Shown: one piece after another, positions 11,065 through 19,958 of the stretch | Numbering within the stretch: the first letter of the stretch is position 1 | Layout: each line of letters begins with the position of its first letter | Origin: Azotobacter chroococcum | Lineage (GTDB): Bacteria > Pseudomonadota > Gammaproteobacteria > Pseudomonadales > Pseudomonadaceae | Length of the DNA: 64,000 bases | Reading direction: 5' to 3' | NCBI RefSeq assembly: GCF_004339665.1 | Contig: NZ_SMMU01000003.1 | Span: 212,425-276,424 of the forward strand | Translations under genes and position numbers: made by a program | Notes under the pieces: model-generated | The model's database searches: none | What the model saw: only the letters and a program-made list of their open reading frames with translations | Told to the model about the DNA's origin: nothing

Positions 11065-12966
11065 ATGTCGCATCAATCCGAACTGATCAGCGAGGACATC
11101 CTCGCCTACCTGGCCCAGCACGAACGCAAGGAACTGCTGCGCTTCCTCACCTGCGGCAATGTCGACGACGGCAAGAGCACCCTGATCGGCCGCCTGCTGC
11201 ACGACTCCAAGATGATCTACGAGGATCACCTGGAAGCCATCACTCGCGACTCCAAGAAGGTCGGCACCACCGGTGACGAGGTCGATCTGGCGCTGCTGGT
11301 CGACGGCCTGCAGGCCGAGCGCGAGCAGGGCATCACCATCGACGTGGCCTACCGTTATTTCTCGACCGCCAAGCGCAAGTTCATCATCGCCGACACGCCC
11401 GGACACGAGCAGTACACCCGCAACATGGCCACCGGGGCGTCCACCTGCGACCTGGCGATCATCCTGATCGACGCCCGCTACGGCGTGCAGACCCAGACCC
11501 GCCGGCACAGCTTCATCGCCTCGCTGCTGGGCATCCGGCACATCGTGGTCGCCATCAACAAGATGGACCTGATGGATTTCGATCAGGGCGTCTTCGAGCG
11601 CATCCAGGCCGACTACTTGCAGTTTGCCGAGCGTCTCGGCCTCAAGCCAAGCTCGCTGCACTTCGTGCCGATGTCCGCCCTCAAGGGCGACAATGTGGTC
11701 AACCGGAGCGAGCGCGCGCCTTGGTATCAGGGCCCGTCGCTGATGGAAATCCTCGAGACCGTCGAGATCGCCGCCGACCGCAACCTGGCCGACATGCGCT
11801 TTCCGGTGCAGTACGTCAACCGGCCGAACCTGAACTTCCGCGGCTTCGCCGGTACCCTGGCCAGCGGCATCGTGCACAAGGGCGACGAAGTCGCCGTGCT
11901 GCCCTCGGGCAAGACCAGCCGAGTGCGCTCCATCGTCACCTACGACGGCGAGTTGGAGCAGGCGATTCCCGGCCAGGCGGTCACCCTGACCCTGGAGGAC
12001 GAGATCGACGTGTCGCGCGGCGACATGCTGGTGCATGCCGATAACCGCCCGCAGGTCACCGACGGTTTCGAGGCCATGCTGGTGTGGATGGCCGAGGAGC
12101 CGATGCTGCCGGGCAAGAAGTACGATATCAAGCGCGCCACCAGCTATGTGCCGGGCAATATCGTCGGTATCGAGCACCGTATCGACGTCAACACCCTCGA
12201 GCATGCGCCGGCCAGCGAGCTGAAGCTCAACGAGATCGCCCGCGTGCGGATCAGTCTGGACGCGCCCATCGCCCTCGACGGCTATGAGTACAACCGCACC
12301 AGCGGCGCCTTCATCGTCATCGACCGCCTGACCAACGGCACCGTCGGCGCCGGCATGATCGCCGCCGAGCCGCTGTCCGGGCAGAACGCCGGGAATCACC
12401 ACGGCCGGCTTGCCCATGTCAGTGCCGGGGAGCGCGCCGCCCGCTTCGGCCAGCAGCCGGCCACGGTGCTGTTCACCGGCCTGTCCGGTGCCGGCAAGAG
12501 CACCCTGGCCTATGCCTTGGAGCGCAAGCTGTTCGACATGGGCCGAGCGGTCTATGTGCTGGACGGGCAGAACCTGCGCCACGACCTGAACAAGGGCCTG
12601 CCGCTGGATCGCGTCGGGCGTGCCGAGAACTGGCGGCGCGCCGCTCAGGTGGCCCGGCAGTTCAACGAGGCTGGCCTCTTGACCTTGGCCGCCTTTGTCG
12701 CTCCGGATGCCGAGGGGCGCGCCCAGGCCCAGGCGCTGATCGGCGCCGAGCGGCTGATGACCGTCTATGTACAGGCCTCGCCGTTGGCCTGCCGCGAGCG
12801 CGATCCGCAAGGGCTGTATGCTTCCGGCAGCGACAACATTCCCGGCGAGTCCTTCCCCTACGACATACCGCTGGATGCCGATCTGGTGATCGATACCCAG
12901 CATCACTCGGTGGAGGAGGGGGTGAAGCAGGTGCTCGAACTGCTGCGCAGCCGCGGCGCCCTCTAA
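11065..12966 (+). CDS. cysNC: CysNC, fused ATP sulfurylase GTPase subunit and APS kinase
   Basis: This bifunctional 633-residue protein joins two enzymes. Residues 1 to about 450 are CysN, the GTPase that drives ATP sulfurylase, with G1 GNVDDGKST (31-39), G3 DTPGHEQYT and G4 NKMD. The C-terminal part from about residue 465 is the APS kinase CysC, with its P-loop GLSGAGKST and the block [20 protein letters not shown] made by CysDN can therefore be phosphorylated to PAPS by the same polypeptide. The fusion is usual in pseudomonads, whereas enteric bacteria carry separate genes. A strong terminator follows. Confidence 0.97.
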   Translation: MSHQSELISEDILAYLAQHERKELLRFLTCGNVDDGKSTLIGRLLHDSKMIYEDHLEAITRDSKKVGTTGDEVDLALLVDGLQAEREQGITIDVAYRYFSTAKRKFIIADTPGHEQYTRNMATGASTCDLAIILIDARYGVQTQTRRHSFIASLLGIRHIVVAINKMDLMDFDQGVFERIQADYLQFAERLGLKPSSLHFVPMSALKGDNVVNRSERAPWYQGPSLMEILETVEIAADRNLADMRFPVQYVNRPNLNFRGFAGTLASGIVHKGDEVAVLPSGKTSRVRSIVTYDGELEQAIPGQAVTLTLEDEIDVSRGDMLVHADNRPQVTDGFEAMLVWMAEEPMLPGKKYDIKRATSYVPGNIVGIEHRIDVNTLEHAPASELKLNEIARVRISLDAPIALDGYEYNRTSGAFIVIDRLTNGTVGAGMIAAEPLSGQNAGNHHGRLAHVSAGERAARFGQQPATVLFTGLSGAGKSTLAYALERKLFDMGRAVYVLDGQNLRHDLNKGLPLDRVGRAENWRRAAQVARQFNEAGLLTLAAFVAPDAEGRAQAQALIGAERLMTVYVQASPLACRERDPQGLYASGSDNIPGESFPYDIPLDADLVIDTQHHSVEEGVKQVLELLRSRGAL

Positions 12967-12989
12967 GACGACCTGCCGTCTCGACCAGG

Positions 12990-13018
12990 CCCTCGCAGCC
13001 CCCGGCTGCGAGGGTTTT
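12990..13018 (+). terminator. Intrinsic terminator after cysDNC
   Basis: An eleven-base perfect stem CCCTCGCAGCC / GGCTGCGAGGG (12990-13000 and 13004-13014) with a CCC loop is followed by TTTT. It lies 24 bases after the cysNC stop. Confidence 0.9.
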
Positions 13019-13114
13019 GGGGGCTCAGATGCATCATCTTCTAGAAGAAGGCTGTCTTGGTGTTCAGGGGGTAGTCCGCTCCCTCTGGCAGGCTGGCGTG
13101 CATTCGGGCACGGA

Positions 13115-13146
13115 CACAAGCACTCCCAGGCACAAGCACTCCCAGG
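13115..13146. repeat. Two tandem copies of a 16-base unit
   Basis: CACAAGCACTCCCAGG occurs twice in immediate succession (13115-13130 and 13131-13146) in the non-coding gap downstream of the cysNC terminator and of zapG. I see no other signal in this gap. Confidence 0.85.
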
Positions 13147-13188
13147 CATGCACAGCCAGGTTCGTCAGCGCCGCTCGTCGGCCAGGCT

Positions 13189-13629
13189 TCAGTGCTTGCC
13201 TTTCAGGCCGAATTGCTCGTCCAGCATGCCGGGGGCGTTGGCGATCTTGGGGGCATAATCCTTGGGCGCTTCGGGTGCCGTTGCGCCGGGCAGGCGCTCA
13301 TGATCGCCGAGGCTCTCTTGGTTCTGCAGCGTGGCGAGCAGGCGCTGGCGGGTCAACTCGTCGAGCGCGAGACGGCTGGCACCCTCGGACAGGTGTTCCT
13401 GAATTTCCGCATAGCTCTGGGTGAGCTTCTTCACCAGGCTGGCGGTGGTGTTGAAGTGGGTGATCACCTCATTTTGATAGGTGTCGAAGCGCTCCTGCAA
13501 CTCGTCCAGCTGGCGTTGTGTCCGGCCGGGTGCCGCATTGGGCAATAGACGAGCGGCAACGAAGCCGATGGTGATGCCGACAAGCAGGGTGAGGGCCGGT
13601 AGCAACCAGGCCATGAGCGTCTGTTCCAC
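13189..13629 (-). CDS. zapG: ZapG/YhcB-family (DUF1043) inner-membrane protein
   Basis: This 146-residue DUF1043 protein has one N-terminal membrane segment (WLLPALTLLVGITIGFVAARLL, about residues 8-29). A long coiled-coil helix follows (RTQRQLDELQERFDTYQNEVITHF and onward to about residue 100), and then a Pro/Ala-rich, probably disordered tail ending in LKGKH. In enterobacteria YhcB, also called ZapG, links cell-wall synthesis, division and envelope homeostasis. No enzyme motif is visible. It is transcribed away from the hydrolase gene. An internal ATG (MAWLL) is an alternative start five residues in. Confidence 0.82.
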   Translation of the reverse strand: MEQTLMAWLLPALTLLVGITIGFVAARLLPNAAPGRTQRQLDELQERFDTYQNEVITHFNTTASLVKKLTQSYAEIQEHLSEGASRLALDELTRQRLLATLQNQESLGDHERLPGATAPEAPKDYAPKIANAPGMLDEQFGLKGKH

Positions 13630-13709
13630 GATCCTTCCTCTATAGGCTTCTTTGTTTTACGTTAGCGGCTCCAGTCTGCCCTGTATAGCCGGTCTAGACG
13701 CATGCAGCG

Positions 13710-13754
13710 ATTCGTGCCGCCATTGCGCAAGCCTAGTCATGGTCCGGCACGAAT
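13710..13754. repeat. Perfect 10-base inverted repeat upstream of the hydrolase gene
   Basis: ATTCGTGCCG (13710-13719) and CGGCACGAAT (13745-13754) are exact inverted copies 25 bases apart, in the divergent gap between zapG and the hydrolase gene. A smaller AGCAC/GTGCT hairpin lies just downstream. The placement suits a regulator site or transcript structure, but no regulator can be named. Confidence 0.4.
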
Positions 13755-13855
13755 GCTGCTGCAGCACATCTTTGTGCTAGACGGTCTTTCCGCGGGGCGT
13801 GGCGATCCAACCATCCAAGACGAGCCGGCCCCAGGCGGGCTCACGGAGATACAGT

Positions 13856-14488
13856 TTGTCGAATCGTGAAAGTTCCCTGTTCATCGATGGGCCCTGCGGT
13901 CCGCTCGAAGCGCTCTACCTCGAACTGCCGCAGGCCCGTGGCCTGGCTCTGCTCTGTCATCCCAATCCGGTGAAGGGCGGGACCATGCTGAACAAGGTCG
14001 TCTCCACCCTGCAACGCACCGCCCGGGATGCCGGTTACAGCACGCTGCGCTTCAACTACCGTGGCGTCGGCACCAGCGCAGGCAGTCACGACATGGGCAG
14101 CGGCGAGGTGGATGATGCCGAAGCCGTCGTTCAGTGGGTACGCGAGCAGTGGCCGCAGCTGCCCTTGAGTCTGTTCGGCTTTTCCTTCGGCGGCTACGTC
14201 GCGCTCAATCTCGCGGAGCGCCTGGCTGCACAGGGGCAGGTGCCGGAGCGGATATTCCTGGTCGCGCCGGCGGTGATGCGCCTGGAGAGCGAGACAATGG
14301 TGCCGCCACAGGGCAGCAGTCTGACGGTCATCCAGCCGGAGCAGGACGAGGTGGTCAGTCCGCAACTGGTCTACGACTGGTCGGCAGCCCTACAGCGTCC
14401 CCACGAGTTGCTGAAAGTGGCAGAATGCGGGCATTTCTTCCATGGCAAGCTGGGCGAGTTGAAGGACTTGGTCAGTTCACGCCTTTGA
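13856..14488 (+). CDS. Alpha/beta hydrolase of the dienelactone hydrolase-like family
   Basis: This predicted soluble alpha/beta hydrolase has about 210 residues from TTG 13856, which is preceded by GGAGA six bases away. The open frame extends to GTG 13799, but those residues look unconserved. Visible features are the oxyanion-region motif [25 protein letters not shown], the nucleophile elbow [13 protein letters not shown] (Ser in GxSxGG), a late Asp in [11 protein letters not shown], and the catalytic His in [11 protein letters not shown]. The substrate is unknown. trpS starts 19 bases downstream, so the two may be co-transcribed. Confidence 0.85.
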   Translation: MSNRESSLFIDGPCGPLEALYLELPQARGLALLCHPNPVKGGTMLNKVVSTLQRTARDAGYSTLRFNYRGVGTSAGSHDMGSGEVDDAEAVVQWVREQWPQLPLSLFGFSFGGYVALNLAERLAAQGQVPERIFLVAPAVMRLESETMVPPQGSSLTVIQPEQDEVVSPQLVYDWSAALQRPHELLKVAECGHFFHGKLGELKDLVSSRL

Positions 14489-14507
14489 GCATAGACAAGC
14501 GCACACC

Positions 14508-15869
14508 ATGACCACTCGAATCCTCACCGGTATCACCACCACCGGCACTCCGCATCTCGGCAACTACGCTGGTGCCATCCGCCCGGCGATCGTTGCCAGT
14601 CGCGACCCCCATGCCGACTCGTTCTATTTCCTCGCCGACTACCATGCGTTGATCAAGTGCGACGACCCGGAGCGCATTCAGCGCTCGCGTCTGGAAATCG
14701 CCGCCACCTGGTTGGCCTGCGGGCTGGACGCGGAGAAGACGACCTTCTACCGCCAGTCGGACATTCCCGAGATAACCGAGCTGACCTGGCTGCTCACCTG
14801 CGTGACGGCCAAGGGTCTGCTCAACCGTGCGCATGCCTACAAGGCCTCGGTGGACAAGAATCTTGAGGTCGGCGAGGACCCCGATGCCGGGGTGACCATG
14901 GGGCTGTTCAGCTATCCGGTGCTGATGGCGGCAGATATCCTGATGTTCAACGCGAACAAGGTGCCGGTCGGTCGCGATCAGATCCAGCACGTGGAGATGG
15001 CGCGTGATATCGGGCAGCGCTTCAATCATCTGTTTGGCCGGGGTAGTGAGTTCTTCACCCTTCCGGAGGCGGTGGTCGAGGCGGAGGTCGCCACCCTGCC
15101 GGGGCTCGACGGCCGTAAGATGTCGAAGAGCTATGACAATACCATTCCTCTGTTCGGCTCGGCCCGTCAGCTGAAGGATGCCATCGCTCGCATCATCACC
15201 GATTCGCGAGAGCCGGGTGAGCCGAAGGATCCGGACAGCTCGCATCTGTTCACGCTCTACCAGGCGTTCGCCACGCCCGAGCAACTCGCCGGATTTCGTG
15301 CCGATCTGCTTGCCGGTTTGGCCTGGGGGGAGGCCAAGCAGCGCCTGCTCCAGTTGCTGGAAAACGAATTGGGTGAAGCTCGCGAGCGCTACCAAACGCT
15401 GATTGCGAGACCGCTTGACTTGGAGGACATTCTCCAGGCTGGTGCGGCCAAAGCGCGCAAGATCGCCACCCCCTTCCTCGGCGAGCTGCGCGAAGCGATT
15501 GGATTGCGCTCGTTCCGTAGCGACGTGCATAGTCAGGCTGCCAGCGGCAGGAAGAAAGCGGCAAAAGCCGCGCGTTTCGTCAGTTTCCGCGAAACCGATG
15601 GAAGGTTTCGTTTCCGTTTTCTGGCTGCCGATGGCGAGGAATTGCTGCTGTCGCGGCCGTTTGACGATCCCAAGGCGGTGGGGCGGATCAGCCAGCGGTT
15701 GATTGCTCTGGGGCCGGATGCACTCGAATTGCGTGCCGACGAGGGCGCCCAGTTCAGTCTCTGGCTGGACGGCGAATGCATGGCCGACAGTCCGGTGTAT
15801 GCCGATCCGGATGCCTTGGAGGCAGCCATGCTGCGCCTGCGAGAAGCGATTGCAGGGCTTGCCGACTGA
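14508..15869 (+). CDS. trpS: Tryptophanyl-tRNA synthetase, long form
   Basis: TrpS is a class I aminoacyl-tRNA synthetase that charges tRNA-Trp. It has the HIGH-type motif TPHLGN at residues 14-19, a [21 protein letters not shown] block, and KMSKS at about residue 204 in [14 protein letters not shown]. At 453 residues it is about 120 longer than the E. coli enzyme. The extra C-terminal part (from about residue 345) starts with a Lys/Ala-rich linker, then has [19 protein letters not shown] and a small domain of unknown role. Such long forms are usual in Pseudomonas, so this is not a fusion artefact. Confidence 0.95.
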   Translation: MTTRILTGITTTGTPHLGNYAGAIRPAIVASRDPHADSFYFLADYHALIKCDDPERIQRSRLEIAATWLACGLDAEKTTFYRQSDIPEITELTWLLTCVTAKGLLNRAHAYKASVDKNLEVGEDPDAGVTMGLFSYPVLMAADILMFNANKVPVGRDQIQHVEMARDIGQRFNHLFGRGSEFFTLPEAVVEAEVATLPGLDGRKMSKSYDNTIPLFGSARQLKDAIARIITDSREPGEPKDPDSSHLFTLYQAFATPEQLAGFRADLLAGLAWGEAKQRLLQLLENELGEARERYQTLIARPLDLEDILQAGAAKARKIATPFLGELREAIGLRSFRSDVHSQAASGRKKAAKAARFVSFRETDGRFRFRFLAADGEELLLSRPFDDPKAVGRISQRLIALGPDALELRADEGAQFSLWLDGECMADSPVYADPDALEAAMLRLREAIAGLAD

Positions 15870-16030
15870 TTGCCGTGCGACCCTGTGCCGGATTTTCAGC
15901 CTTTGGCTCGGATGGTCGCGAACCTTTGAACTCTTGATGAGGGTGGCCCGTTTTGAACGACTTGACGACATTCCCAACAGCCGAGGGCGCCGCCAAGGCG
16001 GCCTCCCCCCGACTCCATGCCGATTCTGCC

Positions 16031-17155
16031 ATGACTCCCCTTGAGCGCTATCAAGCCGACCTGAAACGCCCGGATTTCTTCCACGATGCCGCTCAGGAAA
16101 ACGCTGTGCGTCACCTGCAGCGCCTCTACGACGATTTGATCAGCGTCGGCCCGCAGGGGCTAGCTGCGGGCAGCAAGCTCGGATTGTTCGACAGGCTGCT
16201 CGGCAAGAAGCCGCAGAGTTTGCAGAGGGGCCCGGTCAAGGGCATCTACTTCTGGGGGGGCGTGGGCCGCGGCAAGACCTATCTGGTCGACACCTTCTAC
16301 GATGCTCTGCCCTTCGAGCAGAAGATGCGCACCCATTTCCATCGCTTCATGAAGCGGGTGCACGAGGAAATGAAGACCCTCAAGGGTGAGAAGAACCCGC
16401 TGACCATCATTGCCCAGCGCTTTGCCAGTGAGGCTCGGGTCATTTGCTTCGACGAATTCTTCGTGTCCGATATCACTGATGCGATGATTCTCGCCACCCT
16501 GCTGGAGGAGCTGTTCAAGAACGGCGTGAGCCTGGTGGCCACCTCCAACATCGTGCCGGACGGCCTCTACAAGGACGGCCTGCAGCGTGCCCGTTTCCTG
16601 CCGGCGATCGCCCTGCTCAAGGAGCACACAGAGATCGTCAACGTCGACAGTGGCATCGATTACCGCCTGCGTGCCCTGGAGCAGGCCGAGTTGTACCACT
16701 GGCCGCTGGATGCCGAAGCGGAGAGGAGCCTGGAGCGCAGCTTCAACAGCCTGCTCACCGAGCACTGTGCGGTGAAGGACAACGATGTCCTGCTGATCGA
16801 GAGCCGCGAGATTCGCGCACGTAAAACCGCCAACGACGTGGCCTGGTTCGAGTTCCGCGAGTTGTGCGACGGTCCGCGCAGCCAGAACGACTACATCGAG
16901 CTGGGCAAGATCTTCGAGGCAGTATTGCTGTCGAATGTTGAACAGATGAATGTTTCCAAGGACGACATGGCGCGGCGTTTCATCAACTTGGTCGACGAGT
17001 TCTACGACCGAAATGTCAAGTTGATCATTTCTGCCGAGGTCGAGCTCAAGGATCTCTATGCTGGCGGTCGTCTGGAGTTCGAATTCCAGCGCACCCTGAG
17101 CCGTCTGCTGGAGATGCAGTCCCACGAGTTCCTCGCGCGGCCGCACAAGCCGTGA
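16031..17155 (+). CDS. zapE: ZapE/AFG1-type AAA ATPase
   Basis: ZapE is a P-loop ATPase of the AFG1 family that associates with the Z-ring in E. coli. From ATG 16031 (MTPLERYQADLKRPDFFHD) the product is 374 residues. Walker A is GGVGRGKTYLVD near residue 80, and Walker B is VICFDEFFVSDITDA near residue 140. The sensor region LVATSNIVPDGLYKDGLQR follows. An in-frame TTG at 15953, preceded by GAGGGTGG, would add 26 residues (NDLTTFPTAEGAAKAA and on); without a good ribosome-binding site at 16031, that longer form is possible. Confidence 0.9.
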   Translation: MTPLERYQADLKRPDFFHDAAQENAVRHLQRLYDDLISVGPQGLAAGSKLGLFDRLLGKKPQSLQRGPVKGIYFWGGVGRGKTYLVDTFYDALPFEQKMRTHFHRFMKRVHEEMKTLKGEKNPLTIIAQRFASEARVICFDEFFVSDITDAMILATLLEELFKNGVSLVATSNIVPDGLYKDGLQRARFLPAIALLKEHTEIVNVDSGIDYRLRALEQAELYHWPLDAEAERSLERSFNSLLTEHCAVKDNDVLLIESREIRARKTANDVAWFEFRELCDGPRSQNDYIELGKIFEAVLLSNVEQMNVSKDDMARRFINLVDEFYDRNVKLIISAEVELKDLYAGGRLEFEFQRTLSRLLEMQSHEFLARPHKP

Positions 17156-17251
17156 TCGATAGGGCCGCCACTGAGGCGGTCCTTGCTGTTGTAAGGTGTC
17201 GTCTGGAGCTTTCTGCTTGCCGGCCAGGCCGTGCTGGAGGGCATTGAAGAC

Positions 17252-17953
17252 ATGTCTGCACCCTTGGTTGCGCCCGACTCGCCTTTCGGTGATTGGGACG
17301 GTACGCCTGCCGGAGCCCGCCTTCTGCAGCAGGAGTTGGCCAAGCGGGTCGTGCTGCAGGACGATTTTCCAGTCCTGCGCCTGATTGCCGGTGTGGATGT
17401 CGGCTTCGAAGGCGGCGGGAGCATTACCCGAGCGGCGGCGGTATTGCTCGATGCTGATACCCTGGAGCCGCTTGCCGAGCGACTGGTGCGCATTCCGACC
17501 TCGATGCCCTACATCCCGGGTCTGCTGTCCTTTCGCGAGCTTCCGGCCGTCTTGTGTGCCCTGGCGGAGCTGCCTCGGGTTCCGGATCTGGTCTTCTGCG
17601 ATGGACAAGGGATCGCCCATCCGCGCAGGTTGGGAATCGCGGCCCACCTGGGTGTGGCCAGCGGCCTGCCGACCATTGGCGTGGCCAAAAAGATTCTCGT
17701 CGGTACTCATGCCGAGCTGGGATCCAAGCGCGGCGACCAAGTCCCTTTGATGTATCGGGGCGATGTGCTGGGGACGGTGCTGCGGAGCAAGGACGGGGTG
17801 CGGCCGCTGATCGTTTCGCCAGGGCATCGGGTCAGTCTGGCCAGTGCGCCAGGGCTGGTCATGGCCTGCGTCACGCGCTATCGCTTGCCTGAGCCGACGC
17901 GGCTGGCCGATCGGCTCGCCTCGCGAAGGGCAGGATATTCACCGCCTGCCTGA
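17252..17953 (+). CDS. nfi: Endonuclease V (deoxyinosine 3' endonuclease)
   Basis: Nfi nicks DNA one base 3' of deoxyinosine and other deaminated bases to start repair. The product is 233 residues from ATG 17252, the normal size. Metal-binding and catalytic acids are visible in [10 protein letters not shown] (first Asp), in the FRELPAVL region (Glu), and in [21 protein letters not shown] (Asp and the inosine-pocket region). The wedge and pocket blocks [11 protein letters not shown] and TIGVAKKIL are also present. An upstream in-frame GTG (17231) is possible but has no better ribosome-binding site. A terminator follows. Confidence 0.94.
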   Translation: MSAPLVAPDSPFGDWDGTPAGARLLQQELAKRVVLQDDFPVLRLIAGVDVGFEGGGSITRAAAVLLDADTLEPLAERLVRIPTSMPYIPGLLSFRELPAVLCALAELPRVPDLVFCDGQGIAHPRRLGIAAHLGVASGLPTIGVAKKILVGTHAELGSKRGDQVPLMYRGDVLGTVLRSKDGVRPLIVSPGHRVSLASAPGLVMACVTRYRLPEPTRLADRLASRRAGYSPPA

Positions 17954-17984
17954 GGTGAGGCCTGGTTGGCTAGGGTAGCTTTCG

Positions 17985-18008
17985 GTGCCCTCCGGGAGGG
18001 TGCTTTTT
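17985..18008 (+). terminator. Intrinsic terminator after nfi
   Basis: GTGCCCTC (17985-17992), loop CGG, GAGGGTGC (17996-18003), then TTTTT. The eight-base stem contains two G-U pairs. It separates nfi from the ribosomal-protein operon. Confidence 0.75.
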
Positions 18009-18096
18009 GTTATGCGTGGCTTCTGTTCTCTGCCCTGGCAGATAGACGGTTGCTATTTTTCCTGCAGTCGGTATGATTTTAAGGATTTTCTGGTGA

Positions 18097-18137
18097 GGAT
18101 GCCTAGCTCGCTGGAAATCAGGTAGGGGATGCCTAGC
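18097..18137. repeat. Pair of 11-base direct repeats, 30-base period, upstream of rplM
   Basis: GGATGCCTAGC occurs at 18097-18107 and 18127-18137, exactly 30 bases apart, about 70 bases before the rplM -35 element. This gap of 324 bases (17954-18277) otherwise holds only the nfi terminator and the rplM promoter. A 37-codon frame at 18012-18125 has no ribosome-binding site and is not called. Confidence 0.6.
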
Positions 18138-18207
18138 CTACCGACCCTGCCGTTGCGGACGCGCTGACCCGAGCCCCCGATAGCGTCTGTTTCCGGCCGC
18201 CTCGACC

Positions 18208-18236
18208 TTGTCAAGGCAAGCACTATTCAGTAAGAT
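18208..18236 (+). promoter_or_regulatory. Sigma-70-type promoter of rplM-rpsI
   Basis: TTGTCA (18208-18213), 17-base spacer, TAAGAT (18231-18236). The predicted start lies about 35 bases before the rplM ATG. In E. coli the rplM leader is the site of L13 autocontrol; I cannot tell whether that holds here. Confidence 0.7.
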
Positions 18237-18277
18237 TTGCCGCCTTATTTTCAGGGTGGCCCCTGAGGCTATAACGA

Positions 18278-18706
18278 ATGAAAACTTTTACTGCGAAACC
18301 GGAAACCGTTAAGCGCGACTGGTACGTCGTCGACGCTGCCGGCCAGACTCTGGGTCGTCTGGCTACTGAAATCGCCAGCCGTCTGCGTGGCAAGCACAAG
18401 CCCGAATATACTCCGCATGTCGATACCGGTGATTACATCGTTGTGATCAATGCTGAGCAGGTGCGGGTTACCGGTGCCAAGAGCAGCGACAAGATGTACT
18501 ACTCCCACTCCGGCTTCCCGGGCGGTATCAAGTCCATCAGTTTCGAAAAGCTGATCGCCAGGGCTCCCGAGCGTGTGATCGAGACCGCGGTCAAGGGCAT
18601 GCTGCCGAAGAACCCGCTGGGTCGTGACATGTACCGCAAGCTGAAGGTGTACAAGGGTGCCGTTCACCCGCACACCGCTCAGCAGCCTCAAGAACTGAAG
18701 ATTTAA
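18278..18706 (+). CDS. rplM: 50S ribosomal protein L13
   Basis: L13 is an early-assembling protein of the large ribosomal subunit. The 142-residue product matches the family end to end: it opens [20 protein letters not shown], followed by [12 protein letters not shown], and later has the block [22 protein letters not shown]. The gene sits directly after its own sigma-70-type promoter. It is followed 14 bases later by rpsI, the universally conserved partner, and a strong terminator closes the pair. Confidence 0.98.
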   Translation: MKTFTAKPETVKRDWYVVDAAGQTLGRLATEIASRLRGKHKPEYTPHVDTGDYIVVINAEQVRVTGAKSSDKMYYSHSGFPGGIKSISFEKLIARAPERVIETAVKGMLPKNPLGRDMYRKLKVYKGAVHPHTAQQPQELKI

Positions 18707-18720
18707 GGGGATAGCTCATC

Positions 18721-19113
18721 ATGTCGGCGACTCAAAACTACGGCACCGGCCGTCGTAAGACTGCTACCGCTCGCGTCTTCCTGCGACCGGGTACTGGCAA
18801 GATTTCCATCAACAATCGCTCCCTCGAGCAGTTCTTCGGTCGTGAAACTGCTCGCATGGTTGTGCGTCAGCCGCTCGAGCTGACCGAAACCGTGGAGAAG
18901 TTCGACGTCTATGTCACCGTTATCGGTGGTGGCGTCAGTGGTCAGGCTGGTGCTATTCGTCATGGCATTACCCGTGCTTTGATCGAGTACGACGAGACTT
19001 TCCGTAGCTCGCTGCGCCGTGCTGGCTACGTGACTCGCGATGCTCGCGAAGTCGAGCGTAAGAAGGTCGGTCTGCGCAAGGCACGCAAGCGTCCGCAATA
19101 CTCGAAGCGCTAA
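18721..19113 (+). CDS. rpsI: 30S ribosomal protein S9
   Basis: S9 is a small-subunit protein whose C-terminal tail reaches the P-site tRNA. The 130-residue product has the N-terminal [18 protein letters not shown] and [14 protein letters not shown] blocks. It ends in the characteristic basic tail [18 protein letters not shown], whose final Ser-Lys-Arg contacts tRNA. AAGGGGAT lies before the ATG. It is co-transcribed with rplM. Confidence 0.98.
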   Translation: MSATQNYGTGRRKTATARVFLRPGTGKISINNRSLEQFFGRETARMVVRQPLELTETVEKFDVYVTVIGGGVSGQAGAIRHGITRALIEYDETFRSSLRRAGYVTRDAREVERKKVGLRKARKRPQYSKR

Positions 19114-19130
19114 TCTCGGCGTGTTCAAGG

Positions 19131-19167
19131 AACGCCCGGCATTCGCAAGAATGCCGGGCGTTTTTTT
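19131..19167 (+). terminator. Intrinsic terminator after rpsI
   Basis: A perfect 14-base stem (19131-19144 with 19149-19162, ending AACGCCCGGC / GCCGGGCGTT) closes on a GCAA tetraloop and runs into a seven-T tract. It is among the strongest terminators in the window. Confidence 0.95.
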
Positions 19168-19256
19168 ATGCTTGGAGATGATCTCTGCGACAGCTTGTCG
19201 CAAGTTTGATGCCGTCCTTTCCGGGGGCTTCGGTATTATTGTATCCGGCTATTACC

Positions 19257-19285
19257 TTGTCAGGCTTAAGGGTTTTCTTTAACAT
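19257..19285 (+). promoter_or_regulatory. Candidate promoter of petABC
   Basis: TTGTCA (19257-19262), 17-base spacer, TAACAT (19280-19285; four of six match the consensus). It lies about 80 bases before the petA ATG, in a gap that is richer in A and T than its surroundings. Confidence 0.45.
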
Positions 19286-19364
19286 TTTGCCGATTTTTTC
19301 GCGCGCCTCGTTTTTTTATTACAGGTCCGGATAACGGGCCGCAAAGTTGATGGGAGACAACTGA

Positions 19365-19958
19365 ATGAGCAATGACGGCGTGAATGTCGGCCGGCGTCGC
19401 TTTCTGGTTGCAGCCACCTCAGTGGTGGGTGCGGCAGGAGCGGTGGGGGCTGCGGTCCCGTTCGTGGGATCCTGGTTCCCAAGTGCCAAGGCCAAGGCCG
19501 CAGGTGCACCGGTAAAGGTGAATGTCAGCAAAATCGGGCCGGGGCAACAAATAGTGGCTGAATGGCGTGGCCAGCCGGTGTTTATCGTCCGCCGTACCGA
19601 GGAGACGCTCGCCAACCTGAAGAAGGTCGAATCTGCAGTGGCGGACCCCGACTCGGCCGCCTCGGTTCAGCCAGCCTATGTTGACCGGAAGCTGCGCTCG
19701 ATCAAGCCGGAAATCCTGGTTCTGGTCGGCCTCTGTACCCATCTGGGTTGTGCCCCTTCCTTCCGGCCAGAACTCGCTCCTGCGGATCTGGGAGCCGACT
19801 GGATGGGGGGCTACTTCTGTCCCTGCCATGGTTCCAAGTACGATTTGGCCGGTCGCGTCTACAAGGCACAACCTGCTCCCTTGAACCTGCCGGTACCTCC
19901 GCATACCTATGAATCGGATGATGTGATCATTGTCGGCGTGGACCAGGAGAAGGCCTGA
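19365..19958 (+). CDS. petA: Rieske iron-sulfur subunit of cytochrome bc1
   Basis: This subunit carries the Rieske 2Fe-2S cluster that takes electrons from ubiquinol in complex III. The 197-residue product begins with a twin-arginine-type anchor (NVGRRRFLVAATSVVGAAGAVGAAVPFVGSW), which in this family stays as a membrane helix. The cluster ligands are in CTHLGCAP and CPCHGSKY (two Cys and two His, with the disulfide Cys pair). GGGAGA lies upstream of the ATG at 19365. The stop overlaps the petB start (TGATG). Confidence 0.97.
   Translation: MSNDGVNVGRRRFLVAATSVVGAAGAVGAAVPFVGSWFPSAKAKAAGAPVKVNVSKIGPGQQIVAEWRGQPVFIVRRTEETLANLKKVESAVADPDSAASVQPAYVDRKLRSIKPEILVLVGLCTHLGCAPSFRPELAPADLGADWMGGYFCPCHGSKYDLAGRVYKAQPAPLNLPVPPHTYESDDVIIVGVDQEKA

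Noticed and set aside
10039..13149. Very long minus-strand open frame opposite cysD and cysNC
   Set aside because: It is the GC-driven shadow of two unmistakable genes, has no recognisable domain, and its composition mirrors the opposite codons.
18012..18125. 37-codon open frame between nfi and rplM
   Set aside because: It has no ribosome-binding site, begins just after a terminator, and lies in a region with repeats; no sign of coding.
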